Made by a program: the position numbers and the translations under genes | The notes under the pieces: generated by a model | What the model was told of the DNA's origin: nothing | Database searches by the model: none | Seen by the model: only the letters and a program-made list of their open reading frames with translations | Assembly (NCBI GenBank): GCA_013396915.1 | Contig: VWZL01000826.1 | Span: 231,001-295,000, forward strand | From: Stercorarius parasiticus | Taxonomy: Eukaryota; Chordata; Aves; Charadriiformes; Stercorariidae | DNA length: 64,000 nt | Direction: 5' to 3' | In this document: piece by piece, positions 49,401 to 61,053 of the stretch | Layout of the letters: every line of letters begins with the position of its first letter | How positions within the stretch are numbered: position 1 is the stretch's first letter

Positions 49401-51132
49401 TTGTTTCTGTACGCTGGACTTCAAATGTTGTATACCAGCCAAGCTTTATGAATTCATTAAAAATAGAAATGTATCACATCCTGAGGTTAGTAAATGAAAA
49501 AGCTAGATGAGATGTTATTCTAAATGCTTTGCATCTCAAACAATCAGACAGCATAAAATGTTGATGCATGTCCATAGTAAAACCTTTCTTTGTGCTCATA
49601 ATGAATAAAGGCGGGATTTTCTAATAGATAGCGTAGTTAACACAAGTATTTTATGCTTGTTTTTAGTAGAAAATGATGAATTCACTGAAATCGATGAGTT
49701 CACTCTTTCCTAAGGTAAAATTTTGGAGCACCCATAATTTCAGAGAGAGTTTGGGAGGGACAGATACTGTAGATCAGCAATGCAGGGCCAAACACTCTTG
49801 TCAGTGTCTCTGGTGAATTCATGTTCTCTTTGTATGACTTGTAGCACTCAAATCTCAAATCTCAACAGGTTTCAGACAACATATGGCAAAGTACTGAGCC
49901 AAAAGATAGAAACTGGATTTGTTTTTACTTCCTTTTGCATAATATGACATATATATTGTCTTATTTACTTATTTTAATTCTAACCATAAATGATTCGTAG
50001 CAAACTTCCATTTAAGATACCTTTACTATATGTGTACGAGGCAATTTTACCACAAAATCTCACGTAACAACTTTACTGCATTTTTCTAATGTATGTTTAG
50101 CCCACACAACATAAATCAATCCAATACTGTCTTCCACAGAGTCCTAATATATTCAGCACCCTATAATAATCTTACTATGCATGAAAATTTGCACAAGAGA
50201 GATTTTATTTCTTTTCAAGAAGTCTTTGAAAATAGCACCCAATCAAAAATGCATTGCTTGTAAAGTAAAAAAATGCGTTTTCTATGTTTATAAAAACTCC
50301 AAATCCACTCTCTTTGCAAGTGCCTCATCTTCCATCTTCTGAGCGCAAGGTTTACAGAGAGGTTCACCCAAGACACACCATCCTGACCAGAAAACCCTGA
50401 CAAATCCACAAATACCTTGCCTTTTTGCCATTTTCCCCATTGCAAGGCCAACATTCTCCTTTTTGTGTACAGGCAATGAAAACACAGATTCTAAAAATCT
50501 CTAAAAATTATACAAAAATGTCAGCAGAAAAAATATGCTGCTCTGAAGTTGGAGACAATGTAGGAGCTGAGATTAAAGGATGATACTGAGAAAGAGATCA
50601 GACTGAGCTGCAATCTCATCCTGCTTAGGTTTTGCACATGTGAAGCACTTCAAACTTGCCTGAAACAGACAGCTTAAATGGACCAGAGGAGGAATGTGAA
50701 GCTGAATGCCTTTGACTATCTCCATTTCCTCCCACAGAGATGAGTGTGATGTGGACTGAGACGGAAAACAAAGGGCCAAATTGATCAGTTCTGCCTTGAA
50801 AAGCATACCTCTAAACTTTCTAGGAAAGGGACTCGCTTTCCTACACATGGGATGAGGGTGGCTGGAGCACTAAGGAACAATGAAGAGGGGCAGGGGATAC
50901 ACAGAGGTCACCTCTGGAAGGTGCTTTTGGGGAGATTCTTCAGTCCTTTGAAGACCGGTGCAAGAAAAGAGCCTGCCAACATTTCCTGCACTTAACCGAG
51001 TTATGGACTGGTCAGCTATACTGAGATGAAATTTATTGCAGTCTAGCAATTTTTTTACTTTTTTCATACCGAGAACAATTCTTATTTAAAGAGCTGATAT
51101 TTGAACTGTTATTTTTACTGTATTTCTTGCAG
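40441..51132. other. Unannotated, probably single-copy sequence
   Basis: No gene or transposon is recognised in this 10.7 kb. A T-run lies at about 41549-41563. The stretch 49150-49370 has TGATTGAT and several TAATTG-type motifs. Open frames (42463-42672, 44729-44959, 47058-47315 +; 50215-50454, 50573-50848 minus) lack family resemblance. Confidence 0.5.
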
Positions 51133-52280
51133 TACACCTCCAGTTTATGGGACCTGTGGTTTAGTATTGACAATGACTTGATGACTAGCAGGTGCTAAAT
51201 GGAGTTGTCTGTTTCTTAATGTCACATTTAGATATTTTTGGCCACTACTGGGATTTCTAGTCAACTCACTTATGCAAAATTTTTATCCATAGGTGCGGGT
51301 TTTTGTTTTTAAACTGAAGGGTTAATGCTACTTGTTTTGAGATCTTGTGGAAGTCTTCAGCATAAAGTAGTGGGGCCTTTATTTTGATTTGTTAAGTCAT
51401 ATGGAAAAGTTTAAGTCCCAGTGGTACCAGGCCTCACTAACTTGCAAAAAACAACAACAAAAACTTTGTAAAAAACTCATTTGTACTAGCATATAAGCAC
51501 GTAAAATTATTTTCTAGATAATAGCACATTGTATACAACAGCATGGACAGTAAGAGACAATTTCTGACACTTCATGAAAATGATAAGAAGGTACAGTAAA
51601 TTTTGTCTGTGTGAAGAGCTCCTTGTGTTCCTGAACACTGTGGTGTGTTTGCAGTACTTTATATCCTGTCCCAAAGGAGGATGTGTTAATCAAGCCAAAC
51701 GACTGTGACAGCTGGAGACATTCAAGTTCAAAAGTTTTATAAACTGGAGAGAAACAAGTGTTTGTAAGGAGCTGAGATTTTCAGTTCATCTGTGAATAGA
51801 CCCGTATTATCAAATATTTTTTCGTGCTGTGTGTAGCATCATTTAATCTCTAACATCCTGCTCGTGTACAGCAGACACTGGCTCTTGCCTTGTTTCTCAT
51901 TAGTGATAGCTCCACGCAGCATCAGCTCTGGATGGGTCCTGCTTGCAATTATATTTTATAATGCTGCCTATTATAATACTTTCATGCTGTATACTAGATA
52001 GCTACATTTTTTCTAAGATATAGTTCTCTGAAAGTGCTAGGAGAAGGGACATTTTGGATATTGTTTGTTACTTCTAAGTATCACTTGGTGCTTATTTCAG
52101 ATTATGGGACAGTTTCTTTGGAAGTACCAGAGCCAAAAGAGTATTGTATATAACAGAGAGAAACTCACTGATACAGTTTATCAATATTTTGTAAACTGAT
52201 CTTATAAAAAAATTTATGACTTATCTTGTGTATTGTTGAAAGTTATTTTCATTTCCTAAATAAAACTTTGCATATTCATT
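51133..52280 (+). other. Possible terminal exon with 3' UTR (hypothetical)
   Basis: A well-formed acceptor, TTTTTACTGTATTTCTTGCAG, ends at 51132. Downstream, one frame stays open for 21 codons to a TAA at 51196-51198, and the other two close after 15 and 9 codons. Then about 1 kb of AT-rich sequence follows without recognisable repeats. AATAAA at 52259-52264 has a T/G-rich downstream element (TTATAGTGTTATTTTTTG), so cleavage near 52280 would be expected. I do not recognise the short peptide in any frame, and no upstream coding exon is identified. It could be the last exon of a protein gene, a lncRNA end, or coincidence. Confidence 0.25.
52259..52264 (+). terminator. Candidate polyadenylation signal AATAAA
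   Basis: AATAAA is preceded by TTTCATTTCCT and followed within 30 bp by a G/T-rich stretch. It is the best-formed polyadenylation site I noticed in the unique part of the window. AATAAA is common by chance in AT-rich DNA. Confidence 0.35.
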
Positions 52281-52285
52281 TATAG

Positions 52286-55200
52286 TGTTATTTTTTGCAT
52301 TTGGTTGCTTGCTTTTTTGTATGCATGGACGTCTGAGCACATTTTAAAAAATATTCTCTCAGTTATTTTGATTTAAAAGCTCACATGATTTCAAGAAGAG
52401 AATGGATGAATTTAGGGCTAGATATATGTTATAAATAGCATTGAGCTTTGAAAGCCCTGTGTTTAAGAGGGTTGAAGTGTGTTAGTGAATCATATCTGCC
52501 TACACCACTCTTACTCTCTTACTCTCTTCCCTAAATTGGAAACAGGATGTGGGACTAAATGGAGTTTTCACCTGACCTACTCTGGCCAATGAAAAGTATA
52601 TTTAGAACATCTTCTGATCTCCAACAACTCACTAGTTTTATAGACCACAGAAACACTGCTCCTTTTGCTTTCCTTACTACATCAAAATTAATGAGATGTA
52701 AATCAAAAAAAGTCTTTAGGGGAATGAGTCAGGATATATGAGGAGTGCATGGACATAGAAGTATGTGTACATAACAGTACACAGAAATATATGTAACACA
52801 CATAGCTAGTCAGAAAGGATATTTTTTTTTAAAGGTCTACCATATTGGCAATCCAAGAAAGGGTAAGAAAGAATAAAGCATAACAGATTAGTAGTATCTT
52901 TCACTGCCTACAAATCTCTGAGAAGTCTTCAGGCCTTCTAAATTCCAACAGTTTCCTATATTGCAGGTAGATAAGAAAAGAGTATCTGTAATGTGGTAAA
53001 TTTGCACCTTGTTATGGCCATATCCTTCTTCTTTTTTAGGATTAAGACAGTGCTATGCAGAAGGTATCTGACTGAATTGGAAAGTGAGCTAACAGCAGAA
53101 TGTTGCTAATTCGGTGCAAAATACTAAAAAAAGAAGAACTTTGGACTGAGTCAGTACTTGTAGTTACTTCCTGCCGTGTTATGTCTCTCTTCGTACATTA
53201 TGACTATCATATTGAAGGACTAAGCAAATAACTGGCCAAGGTTTAGGACCTTACACCAGAGGCTACTACAGTTGTTCACTGAATCTCCTTTTAATGGGAT
53301 GCAGCCTACCCTGAAATTGGTTCCCCCAGATACATGACCTTTATTACCCCTGCCCAGCTCCAATCAACTGGATTAATCCAAGATGAGTTGGAAATACAGT
53401 AGCAGAAGACAAAATTTGACAAAAGCTGAGTTCACAGCTTTTGCATTACATTCGGTGCAGGGGGCCAGAGGATGAGAGCAAAGAGAGGGGCAGCTGCTGC
53501 TTGGCCTCAGGTATGGGGAAGGTTAAAGAGATTGGTGCAAAAAGGTGATTAGTGAGGCCATTAGTGGCCTATGACAACAATCTGATTTAGAAGGAAAAAA
53601 AACAGTTAAAAAAATGTCCCTTGATGGGGGAATGCCATACACAGATATCCAAGGCCATACGGAAACAAGAGTCAAGGAGACACCAGCACATGTGCAGGCC
53701 ATAGACCTGGCATGTCAACCAGTTGGGGGGAGGGTTCTGCTCCTGTGGATCCCTGCTGTGCTAGTCCAAACTGGGCAGAAGGGCTGAAGCCCTGGTTTAT
53801 GTGTCCATGTAATATGAGTTGTACAATAAAAATTGCCATCCACCTGCTATACTTGTCCTGCTAAGTAAATAATTTTCAATTACGTGTCCCTGGGTGGTGT
53901 GGGTGCATTCTTGAAGCCATCCTACCCTACTGAATTTCCTGATGACACTCACAAATCAAACAAATCACTTCCCAGGTGCTCTCCTGTTCAGTGGGGATGT
54001 GGGATCTTGTGGGATGTTTCTTCTCAATTTTTCTCCCTCTGCTTTTGTTTCTGCCTTTTTTTTTTCTTTACATCATCTTAGTCATTTACTACTTCTGCAT
54101 TGACTTTATTTGCTTCCACATGTTGCTGGTGTACAGTTGGTCTTACCAAGATATATATGTATGTTTGGTAAGATGGAGAATTCTTCCTAGTTTTAGATCA
54201 AAACTTTGTGTCAATCAGCAGTTTTATATCAACAAGTTAGTTCCATATTCTGGAAATTTATATGTTTATATGAAGATTTTACATCTGCAAGTCTCAGGGA
54301 GAAAAAATACAGTTTATGCTATAGAAGGATGAGTGATGAGGACGCCCTTTTATTTGTATGAGTTGGTGAGATACTTCTTGAAGCGGTTAAGATGGCTACA
54401 GCCTATGTGCTTCTTGCTGGAAAAAGAAAAGAAACAGCCCTGGGGGAGGAAAGGACCTCTGATCAGCTACAAATGTTATTGCTTGCCTTTCAGGAAAAAA
54501 AAAGGCAAAAACAATCATGGCATTGTTTTAACTCAATTTTTATTTTTGCTAAGCCATGAATGATGATATAACAATTCCTTGTGGGCACACTGAGCAGTAA
54601 TCATTATGGACTAGGTTGAAGGAAGATACCATATTAAAAGAAAAAATATCTTATTTTATGTTACCAAACAAGTTTCATCACCCAGAGACAATTTACACAT
54701 TTAAACATTTTTAAATGTAATGCTCATTTCTAATCTTAAACTCAATTACTAGATTTTCCTCTGGCTCAGATCAAGGCTGAAAACAGACTTTCTTCAAAGC
54801 GTGTTTGAAGTTCCCAGGAAAGTTGACTCCACTGACTTTTTCTGTTCAGAATTTTATAGTAATTATCATAAGATATCTGAAGTTGTTTCTAGTTGTAACA
54901 TATCTATTTTCTGACAAAACCAGATGTTTAGCATTTCAATTATTTTCCCTCATCTTGGTTAGCTGTTATTATTTTTTCTTCATTGTTCCTCAACTTTCTA
55001 AAGATTTTAAGTTCAAAGTTAAAAGTTTGTTCCCCGGGAATGTGCAAAATATCTAATCTTTCATTTATCAGATATAATAGAAGAAAAGATCTCAGAAAAT
55101 GACTCTAATTATGAGCTGCTTGGATTGCACTACGCACAGTCTCTGAAATACATGTACAATAAGCTTGTGTGTAGTTAAAAGAGGTAGTCAAGATTTATAA

Positions 55201-55530
55201 GCCTGCAAGTCTAATGCAGTTTGGTTAAGTGAGGACATTGTGCCAAAAATGAAGTTGAAAAGAAAACTGTCCCTGTTTGCTCAAGGCTATAATATGAATG
55301 ATCACCAGGAAGGAAAGAGCTTTTCAGTCCACTTGCACTACTGTATACGCAAAACAAATTAGTTTCAGAGAAGCATTTTTCTTAGCTGGCATTTCTGATG
55401 TTCCAGCAGACAATCATATATGAACAAAAAGTTTTTCTGAAGACAAAAAAAATAGTATAACTACAAAATATCAGTTATTTTAGAACATTCCAAATTATAT
55501 TGCTGCTTATATTCCACATTTGTTGTTGTT
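52286..55530. other. Unannotated AT-rich sequence
   Basis: No supported gene. A 49-nt stretch at about 53463-53511, between GTGCAG and GTATGG, could be a small exon but is too short to judge. An AATAAAA at about 53825 follows G-rich sequence (GGGGGGAGGG near 53726). Open frames at 53976-54332 and 54805-55056 are hydrophobic and AT-driven. Confidence 0.5.
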
Positions 55531-55602
55531 CATAGAATCATCGAATCATCGAATCATCGAATAATAGAATCATAGAATCATAGAATCATAGAATCATAGA
55601 AT
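55531..55602 (-). repeat. CR1 tail microsatellite, 8-bp unit
   Basis: About nine octamers read AATCATAG or AATCATCG on the + strand. The units near the LTR-distal end of the tail carry the TCG variant (three consecutive copies at about 55538-55560), while units next to the CR1 body are uniformly ATAG. This is longer than the usual two to four units. Confidence 0.92.
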
Positions 55603-55673
55603 GTGTTGGGTTGGAAGGGACCTTTAAAGGTCATCTAGTCCAACCCCCCTGCAGTAAGCAGGGACATCTTCAA

Positions 55674-55889
55674 CTAGATCAGGTTGTTCAGAGTCTCATC
55701 AAGCCTGGCCTTGAATGTGTCCAGGGATGGGGTCCCCACCACCTCTCTGGGCAACCTGTTCCAGTGTTTCACCACCCTCATTGTAAAGAACTTCTTCCTA
55801 ATGTCTAATCTAAACCTACCCTCTTTTAGTTTAAAACCATTGTCCCTCGTCCTATCACTACATGCCCTTGCAAACAGGTTGTTGTCCAT
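55674..55889 (-). pseudogene. CR1 ORF2 C-terminal fragment
   Basis: A 71-codon open fragment reads through the conserved extreme C-terminus of CR1 ORF2, including FRLDIRKKFF and WNRLPREVV. The stop is at the expected place just before the 3' UTR. It has no endonuclease or reverse transcriptase domain and so no activity. Confidence 0.9.
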
Positions 55890-55890
55890 A

Positions 55891-56224
55891 GTTCTAAAGC
55901 AAACAGCATGCTGCTTCTTTAAAGGTCAACATTTGGCCTTTAAACTACATCAAACCAAAACAGTTTTATTCTCATCACTATACTGGCCCAATTTTGGCCA
56001 TCAAATGTGTTGACATCTTCTGACAAAAGGCCACATATGGCTGTTGATAACACATGTGAATTAAAGCACCCCAAGTGAACAAGCAGAGTTGACCTGCACA
56101 AAGCTTTAAGGCTTACCTAGCTGCCATGTTTTCTGGCAGCTCACAGCATGGCCGACATATGATGTATCAGATCATAATCGGCAGGGAAATTTTTCTTTCT
56201 CAGGTGGGGTTCTATTTCTAAATA
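55891..56224. other. Unannotated spacer between two CR1 copies
   Basis: About 330 bp of AT-rich sequence without recognisable features separates the two oppositely oriented CR1 fragments. Confidence 0.6.
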
Positions 56225-56820
56225 GATTAGATTGCATCAGAAATAGTGTGGACAGCAGGACTAGGGAAGTGATTGGCCCCCTGTACTCAGCGCTGGTGAG
56301 GCCACGTCTCGAAGACTGTGTCCGGTTTTGGGCCCCTCACCAGAAGAAAGACATTGAGGAGCTGAACTGCATCCAAGAAGAGCAAGAAAGCTGGCAAAGA
56401 GTCTAGAGCACAAGTCCCGTGAGGGGCGGCTGAGGGAACTGGAGTTGTTTAGCCTGCAGAAAAGGAGGCTGAGGGGAGACCTTATCGCTATCTACAACTA
56501 CCTGAAAGGAGGTTGTAGCGAGGTAGAGGTCGGTCTCTTCTCCCAAGTAAAAGGTGATAGGACAAGAGGAAATGGCCTCAAGTTGTGCCATGGCAGGTTT
56601 CGATTGGATATTAGGAAAACTTTCTTCACCGAAAGGGTTGTCAAGGATTGGAACAGGCTGCCCAGGGAAGTGGTTGAGTCCCCATCCCTGCAGGTATTTA
56701 AAAGACGTGTAGACATGGCACTTAGGGACATGGATTAGTGGTGGACTTGGCAGTGTTAGGTTAATGGTTGGATTCAATGATCTTAAGGGTCTTTTCTAAC
56801 CTAAATGATTCTATGATTCT
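56225..56820 (+). mobile_element. CR1 LINE, 5'-truncated 3' end
   Basis: It starts within the ORF2 region after the reverse transcriptase (GCATCAGAAATAGTGTGG at 56233). It continues through the ORF2 C-terminus to a stop at 56736-56738. The 3' UTR (TGGTGGACTTGGCAGTG) and a tail of two ATGATTCT units follow. The 3' UTR differs from the copy at 55531-55890, so the two belong to different CR1 subfamilies. Orientation is opposite to its neighbour. Confidence 0.93.
56445..56738 (+). pseudogene. CR1 ORF2 C-terminal fragment
   Basis: A 97-codon open fragment includes [18 protein letters not shown], a DRTRGNG element, FRLDIRK and WNRLPREVV, and ends at the genuine ORF2 stop. The preceding 200 bp also derive from ORF2 but contain stops and small deletions. 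No catalytic domain remains. Confidence 0.9.
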
Positions 56821-59119
56821 AGAGAAGGTGAAGTTATAATGAAGAGATGCAGCAACAGAACATAACAGTGTCATCAGCTACAGTGTATTGACAGATGTTG
56901 CTTCAAGTTATTCCTTAAAGAGCAAGCTTCCTCCCAAGCAGCAAACATTTGTGAACACGCAGATGAAGAAGCAGCACTGCAATTCTGGGAGCTAGACATT
57001 TAGCTGTGGTTCTCCCTGTGTCACTGAAACGAATGTAAAGAAGTTGACAGGGAGGTATAACTTAACAAAACTTGAATGTTTACAGGCAATGTGTTATCCC
57101 TGGTGAAGTATGCTTGGGGCATGAGTACACTTTGCTCTAGCTTAACTCTCAGCATTGCCCACTGTTGATATCCCGTGAGTAGGCACGGAATTTGTTGGTA
57201 TGCTTGGCTAAAAAATATGAAAAACCTTTTCTGGGTTTTGCACTGTCAAGAAAGGAAAAGTAGATCTACCAAGGTCTTCTGTGATGTTTCTCATAGTTCC
57301 TCGTCAAATGTTCGCTCTCTGAATAGCAAAAAATTACATTTTCCTTCATAGTCTTAGTCAGCATATCACTTCCTTTACATGTGTGCCACTGTTGCAACAC
57401 AGTTCAGACCAGATCAGTCAAGTGCAATGGAAAATGCCTACCACCAAATATGCTGCTGTCTGGAAGGTGAGACATAGTGGAGCTGGCTTTCTTTGCCACT
57501 TCACATTATCATAACACTAACAGATGCTCTGTTGAAACTGGAATGATTTACAACTGACCTGTAGCAGCCTGGGGTAAGCAGGAAACAGAGGACAGCTGCA
57601 GATTGCCTTTACTTTGATGAAACTTCTTATATCATAGTTTTCCAATGCAGGAAATTCAAGGCGAGCTCCTTCTGCTTATCCATGAATGTCCACTGACAAA
57701 TCAATGAATGCCAACTTGCTATCAAGGAAGTTCTGGAGCTTCTACCAGACAGTTCCGATCTGTCAATTGATGTAATTATATCTAGGAAACACTGAATTTT
57801 ACAGCACGTGCTTATCCATTTTTTTTCTTTGTTTTGGGTAATTTTGTGTAGCATAAATTATTTTATCCACCTGTTCTACATGACCTAATTCTTCAAGGTA
57901 TGGACCATCCTGTGTTTGTTTGCACATCACTGAGCACACCGGAGCCCTCGGTCCTCTCTAGGTTTGTTAGACAATAATAATTATCATTATCATCAATCAC
58001 CATAAAGAGTGTATGAAAGTCATGATTCTAACTAAGAACATAAACACTTCAGGCAAAAAAAAGCAAACCCACAACCCAACAATTGTGCAACAAGGTGGCT
58101 TTTGATGAGGTTAAATATATAAATAGCCTTCCTCAAAGTTCATGCTCTGTCCCCTCATTCCAAAGTCTTCCACTGGAAAGAGTCAACAGCGCTAATTATG
58201 CAGGTAGCATCTGATGGGAGCACAAACATAACTGCAACCTCAAAGTGAACATCAGCCTCACAGGTCCTCTCTGTAATGCTTTATTTTCTACTTTATTTTA
58301 CCTCTAACAAAATGCCTGCATTTTGGCTGGAAAAGTCTTGAAAATAGTACTGGGTGTAGAAGCAGTTTCTTTCCCATTTTGTATGAAGCTAGCAATAAGG
58401 TAGAGTTCGGGATGGTTTCACAAAAGGCTAGTGTTAGAGGAACTTGAAAGGAATTTGATACATGAAATAGGTGCATGGCATAGAGTTGTCAGAGTCACAG
58501 ACTGTTTGATCTCTGACTCCCCTGTGGGCATTATAATTTGGTTTTATTTTGGGCACCATCAAAGATCTATGGAAATTCTGAGCTTCACATTATAAACACC
58601 AAAGTAGTCATAATTCTTGGTTTATTACAACTTTTAAAATTTGTTTATAGGGAAAGAATGGAAAGTTTATTAAAAATGTCCTCTTGATGCAACAGCTGGC
58701 ATGTTGGAAATGCTATTAGTCAATGAATGAATAATGATCAGTAAAAGTACTGCTTAAGAGTAATGGAAACATACTCATGCAATAATATTTATACTTAACA
58801 TTATACTGCCTGTCACTTGTATAGAAACGACTGTGGTAAAGAGTTTCTTTCAGAATGAACTTTATTCCTTTCTCAAGACAGAGAAAATGTAGGCATGGCC
58901 CAAGCTTAAAAGTCCCTGGTGGGTAACTGATTTAAGCAAGCCTTCATGTGTTAACAGATATGAGATTTTTTGATTAAATCTGCTGCAAGGCTCTTGAACA
59001 TCTAAGAGAAAGTTACTTAAGCTTCCCGTCCTGAGGAAGGGAAGTTGGGAGCATTTTCTTGTTCCCGGGTGTGCATATATACATGTAATTGTGGACCTTA
59101 ACAGTGTTTTGATTTCATG
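56821..59119. other. Unannotated AT-rich sequence
   Basis: No gene or repeat is recognised. Open frames at 57627-57854, 58288-58476 and 58862-59146 (all minus) have no family resemblance. Confidence 0.55.
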
Positions 59120-60240
59120 TTGAAAGGAAATATAGGTGCACGGCATAGCTCCCTGCTCCCTGTCCTCATGCTACAGCATACTCCAACAAGTCCTGAAGCT
59201 GTTGCCTATTACTTTTCCTAATCCCCTTTTGATCCTGCTGACACTTTCTGTTTCCACAACTTTCTCTGGTAGTAAATTCCACACCTCCTGTGTAAGGAAG
59301 CTCTTTTATAAACTACTTCAAATAGACCTTCTGCTGGTTTAATTGTGCTCTCTTGATCTCCTATTGCAGGACTTCAATAACAACAGTTCCACATTCAGCT
59401 TGTCCACTGATGTGATGATTTTGTAAAACTCATTCATATCCCTCCATCTTGTCTTCAAACTGAAGAGTCCTGGCTTCTGCTTGCAAGGGGAGCTGCCCTG
59501 CACCCTTGGTCATTTTATTTGACACCTTCTCTACCTTCCTAAAGTCTGCTTCTTCCCTGAGATCCAAGAACCAGAAATGCACGTTGAACTCAAGATATGA
59601 GCCCATCAAATTTTTATACAGTAGAAAAAATTCTCTCTTCTCATCATCCTTCTGGATGATGCTAAACACTTCTTTGTCTCCTTTGGCCACTCCTGCCCCT
59701 TAAGCCAATGATTTCAGGGACCTGTCAGTGATGACTATGGGATCTTTTTGCAAATTTGCAGTTGTGAGTACCACATTGTGATAGGAATGGTTTGGATTAC
59801 TTTCCCTAGGTGTTTTGTCTATACTGAAGCTTATCTGCCATGTTTTTGCTCACTCACTCAGTTTTATGAAGTCCTTCTGGAATTTCTTGGCATTGTCACA
59901 ATACCTGACTTCCCAGAAGAGCTTGGGGACTTAGAGATTTCATGTTCACACACCTTTTCCCCCTTTTCCTTGGGGAAAATGATGAAAGATAAAAACTGTG
60001 GTGATACTGATCCTTAATGGACCCCACTTGACTCTTCTACATCCTGTAACGTGGTATTAAATCCTACCTTTTGCTTCCTGCCCTTCAGTCTCAAGTTTTT
60101 TTGTTGTCTCTTGTAACCTTGTTTCTTAAATAACCTTTGGAGGCTAACTTTTTCAAAGGTTTTTTAAAAGTTCAGGTTCATTACTTCCTCTGGGTGTCCT
60201 TTATCCATGTGCTTACTGACATGTTCTGGCACAGGGACTG
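59120..60240 (-). mobile_element. Ancient CR1-type LINE, 3' portion (left of insertion)
   Basis: The + strand blocks run in the order of the reverse complement of an old sauropsid CR1: a TAAATTCCACACCTCC block (59272), an AAACTGAAGAGTCCTGGCTT block (59457), a GTGACAATGCCAAG-type region, and TTATCCATGTGCTTACTGAC near the end (60201). Read on the minus strand, a decayed motif A region of the reverse transcriptase (FEKVSLQRLF) lies near 60120-60170 and post-RT sequence follows to the left. The copy is frameshifted and stop-ridden. It continues beyond the younger CR1 at 63236-64000. Confidence 0.7.
59430..59690 (-). pseudogene. Decayed ORF2 segment of the ancient CR1
   Basis: An open segment of 86 codons contains GDKEVFSIIQKDDEK, then FDLREE-like and RKVEKVSNKMTKG text. 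The latter corresponds to the ELERVQRRATK-type region between the reverse transcriptase and the C-terminus of CR1 ORF2. It is open by chance within a dead copy. Confidence 0.6.
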
Positions 60241-60344
60241 TTTGTGACCTTATGGTCACGTGCCTGAGTTGTCATTTCTGCAGCTTCACATGGAGGTCAA
60301 GCTTAGGTGAAGGCTACCGGGACTGAGTGACTTACTAACTTCTG
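60241..60344. other. Junction between old and young CR1
   Basis: About 100 bp that I cannot assign firmly to either element. It may be the extreme 3' end of the younger copy or more of the older one. Confidence 0.4.
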
Positions 60345-60605
60345 CAATGAGCAGGATCAGGTTGCTCAGAGCCCGCTCCAACCTGACCTTGAATGTTTCC
60401 GGGGATGGGGGATCCACAACTTCTCTGGGCAACCTGTGCCAGTATTTCACCACCCTCATTGTAAAAAATTTCTTCCTTATATCTAGCCTAAATCTACCCT
60501 CTTTTAGTTGAAAGCCATTACACCTTGTCCTATCACAACAGGTCCTGCTAAAAAGTTTGTCCCCATCTTTCCTATAGGCCCCCTTTAACTACTGAAAGGC
60601 TGCAC

Positions 60606-60842
60606 CTAGGTCTCCTGGACCATTCTCTTCTCCAGGCTGAATGACCCCAACTCTCCCAGCCTGTCCTCACAGGAGAAGTGGTCCATCCCTCTGACCATTT
60701 TTGTAGCTCTCCTGTGGACCTGCTCCAACAGGTCAATGTCTTTCCTGTGCTGAGGGCTGCAGAGCTGAACACAGAACTCCCGGTGGGGTCTCATGAGAGC
60801 AGAGTAGAGGGGCGGAATCACCTCCCTCGGCCTGCTGGCCAC
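60606..60842 (-). pseudogene. CR1 ORF2 post-RT fragment
   Basis: The 78-codon segment contains [18 protein letters not shown], a [12 protein letters not shown] element and [15 protein letters not shown]. These are the hallmarks of the region between the reverse transcriptase and C-terminus. A frameshift follows near 60605, after which the ORF2 C-terminus and 3' end continue in another frame to about 60345. Confidence 0.88.
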
Positions 60843-61052
60843 GCTGCTTTTGGTCTAGCCCAGGATACAGTTTGTCTTCTGGCCTGCAAGTGCACATTGC
60901 TGGCTCACATGCAGCTTTTCATGCACCAGTACCACCAGGTCCTTCTCCACAGGGCTGTTCTCAATCCCTCCATCCCACAGTCTGTATTGGTACCGGGGGT
61001 TGCCCCAACCCGAGTGCAGGATACTGCACTTGGCCTTGTCGAACCTTATGAG
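60681..61052 (-). repeat. 372-bp exact direct repeat, copy 1
   Basis: From GTCCATCCCTCTGACC to CGAACCTTATGAG, this block is identical over all 372 bp, by my reading, to 61054-61425. Only one N separates the copies. It is internal CR1 ORF2 sequence. Confidence 0.93.
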
Positions 61053-61053
61053 N
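61053..61053. other. Single N joining two identical 372-bp copies
   Basis: One N sits exactly at the junction of the two identical repeats, as expected if two contigs with a 372-bp overlap were abutted rather than merged. Confidence 0.95.

Larger units (their letters stand above)
55531..55890 (-). mobile_element. CR1 LINE, 5'-truncated 3' end
   Basis: On the minus strand this is the 3' end of a CR1: the C-terminal tail of ORF2, a short 3' UTR (including GGTTGGACTAGATGACC) and the octamer tail. The tail is expanded. Homology stops near 55890, so the copy is truncated to about 360 bp. CR1 insertions normally lack target duplications and none is seen. Confidence 0.93.

Noticed and set aside
55531..55602. 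Regular short repeats that might suggest a CRISPR array
   Set aside because: The unit is 8 bp with no spacers, in a eukaryotic CR1 tail.
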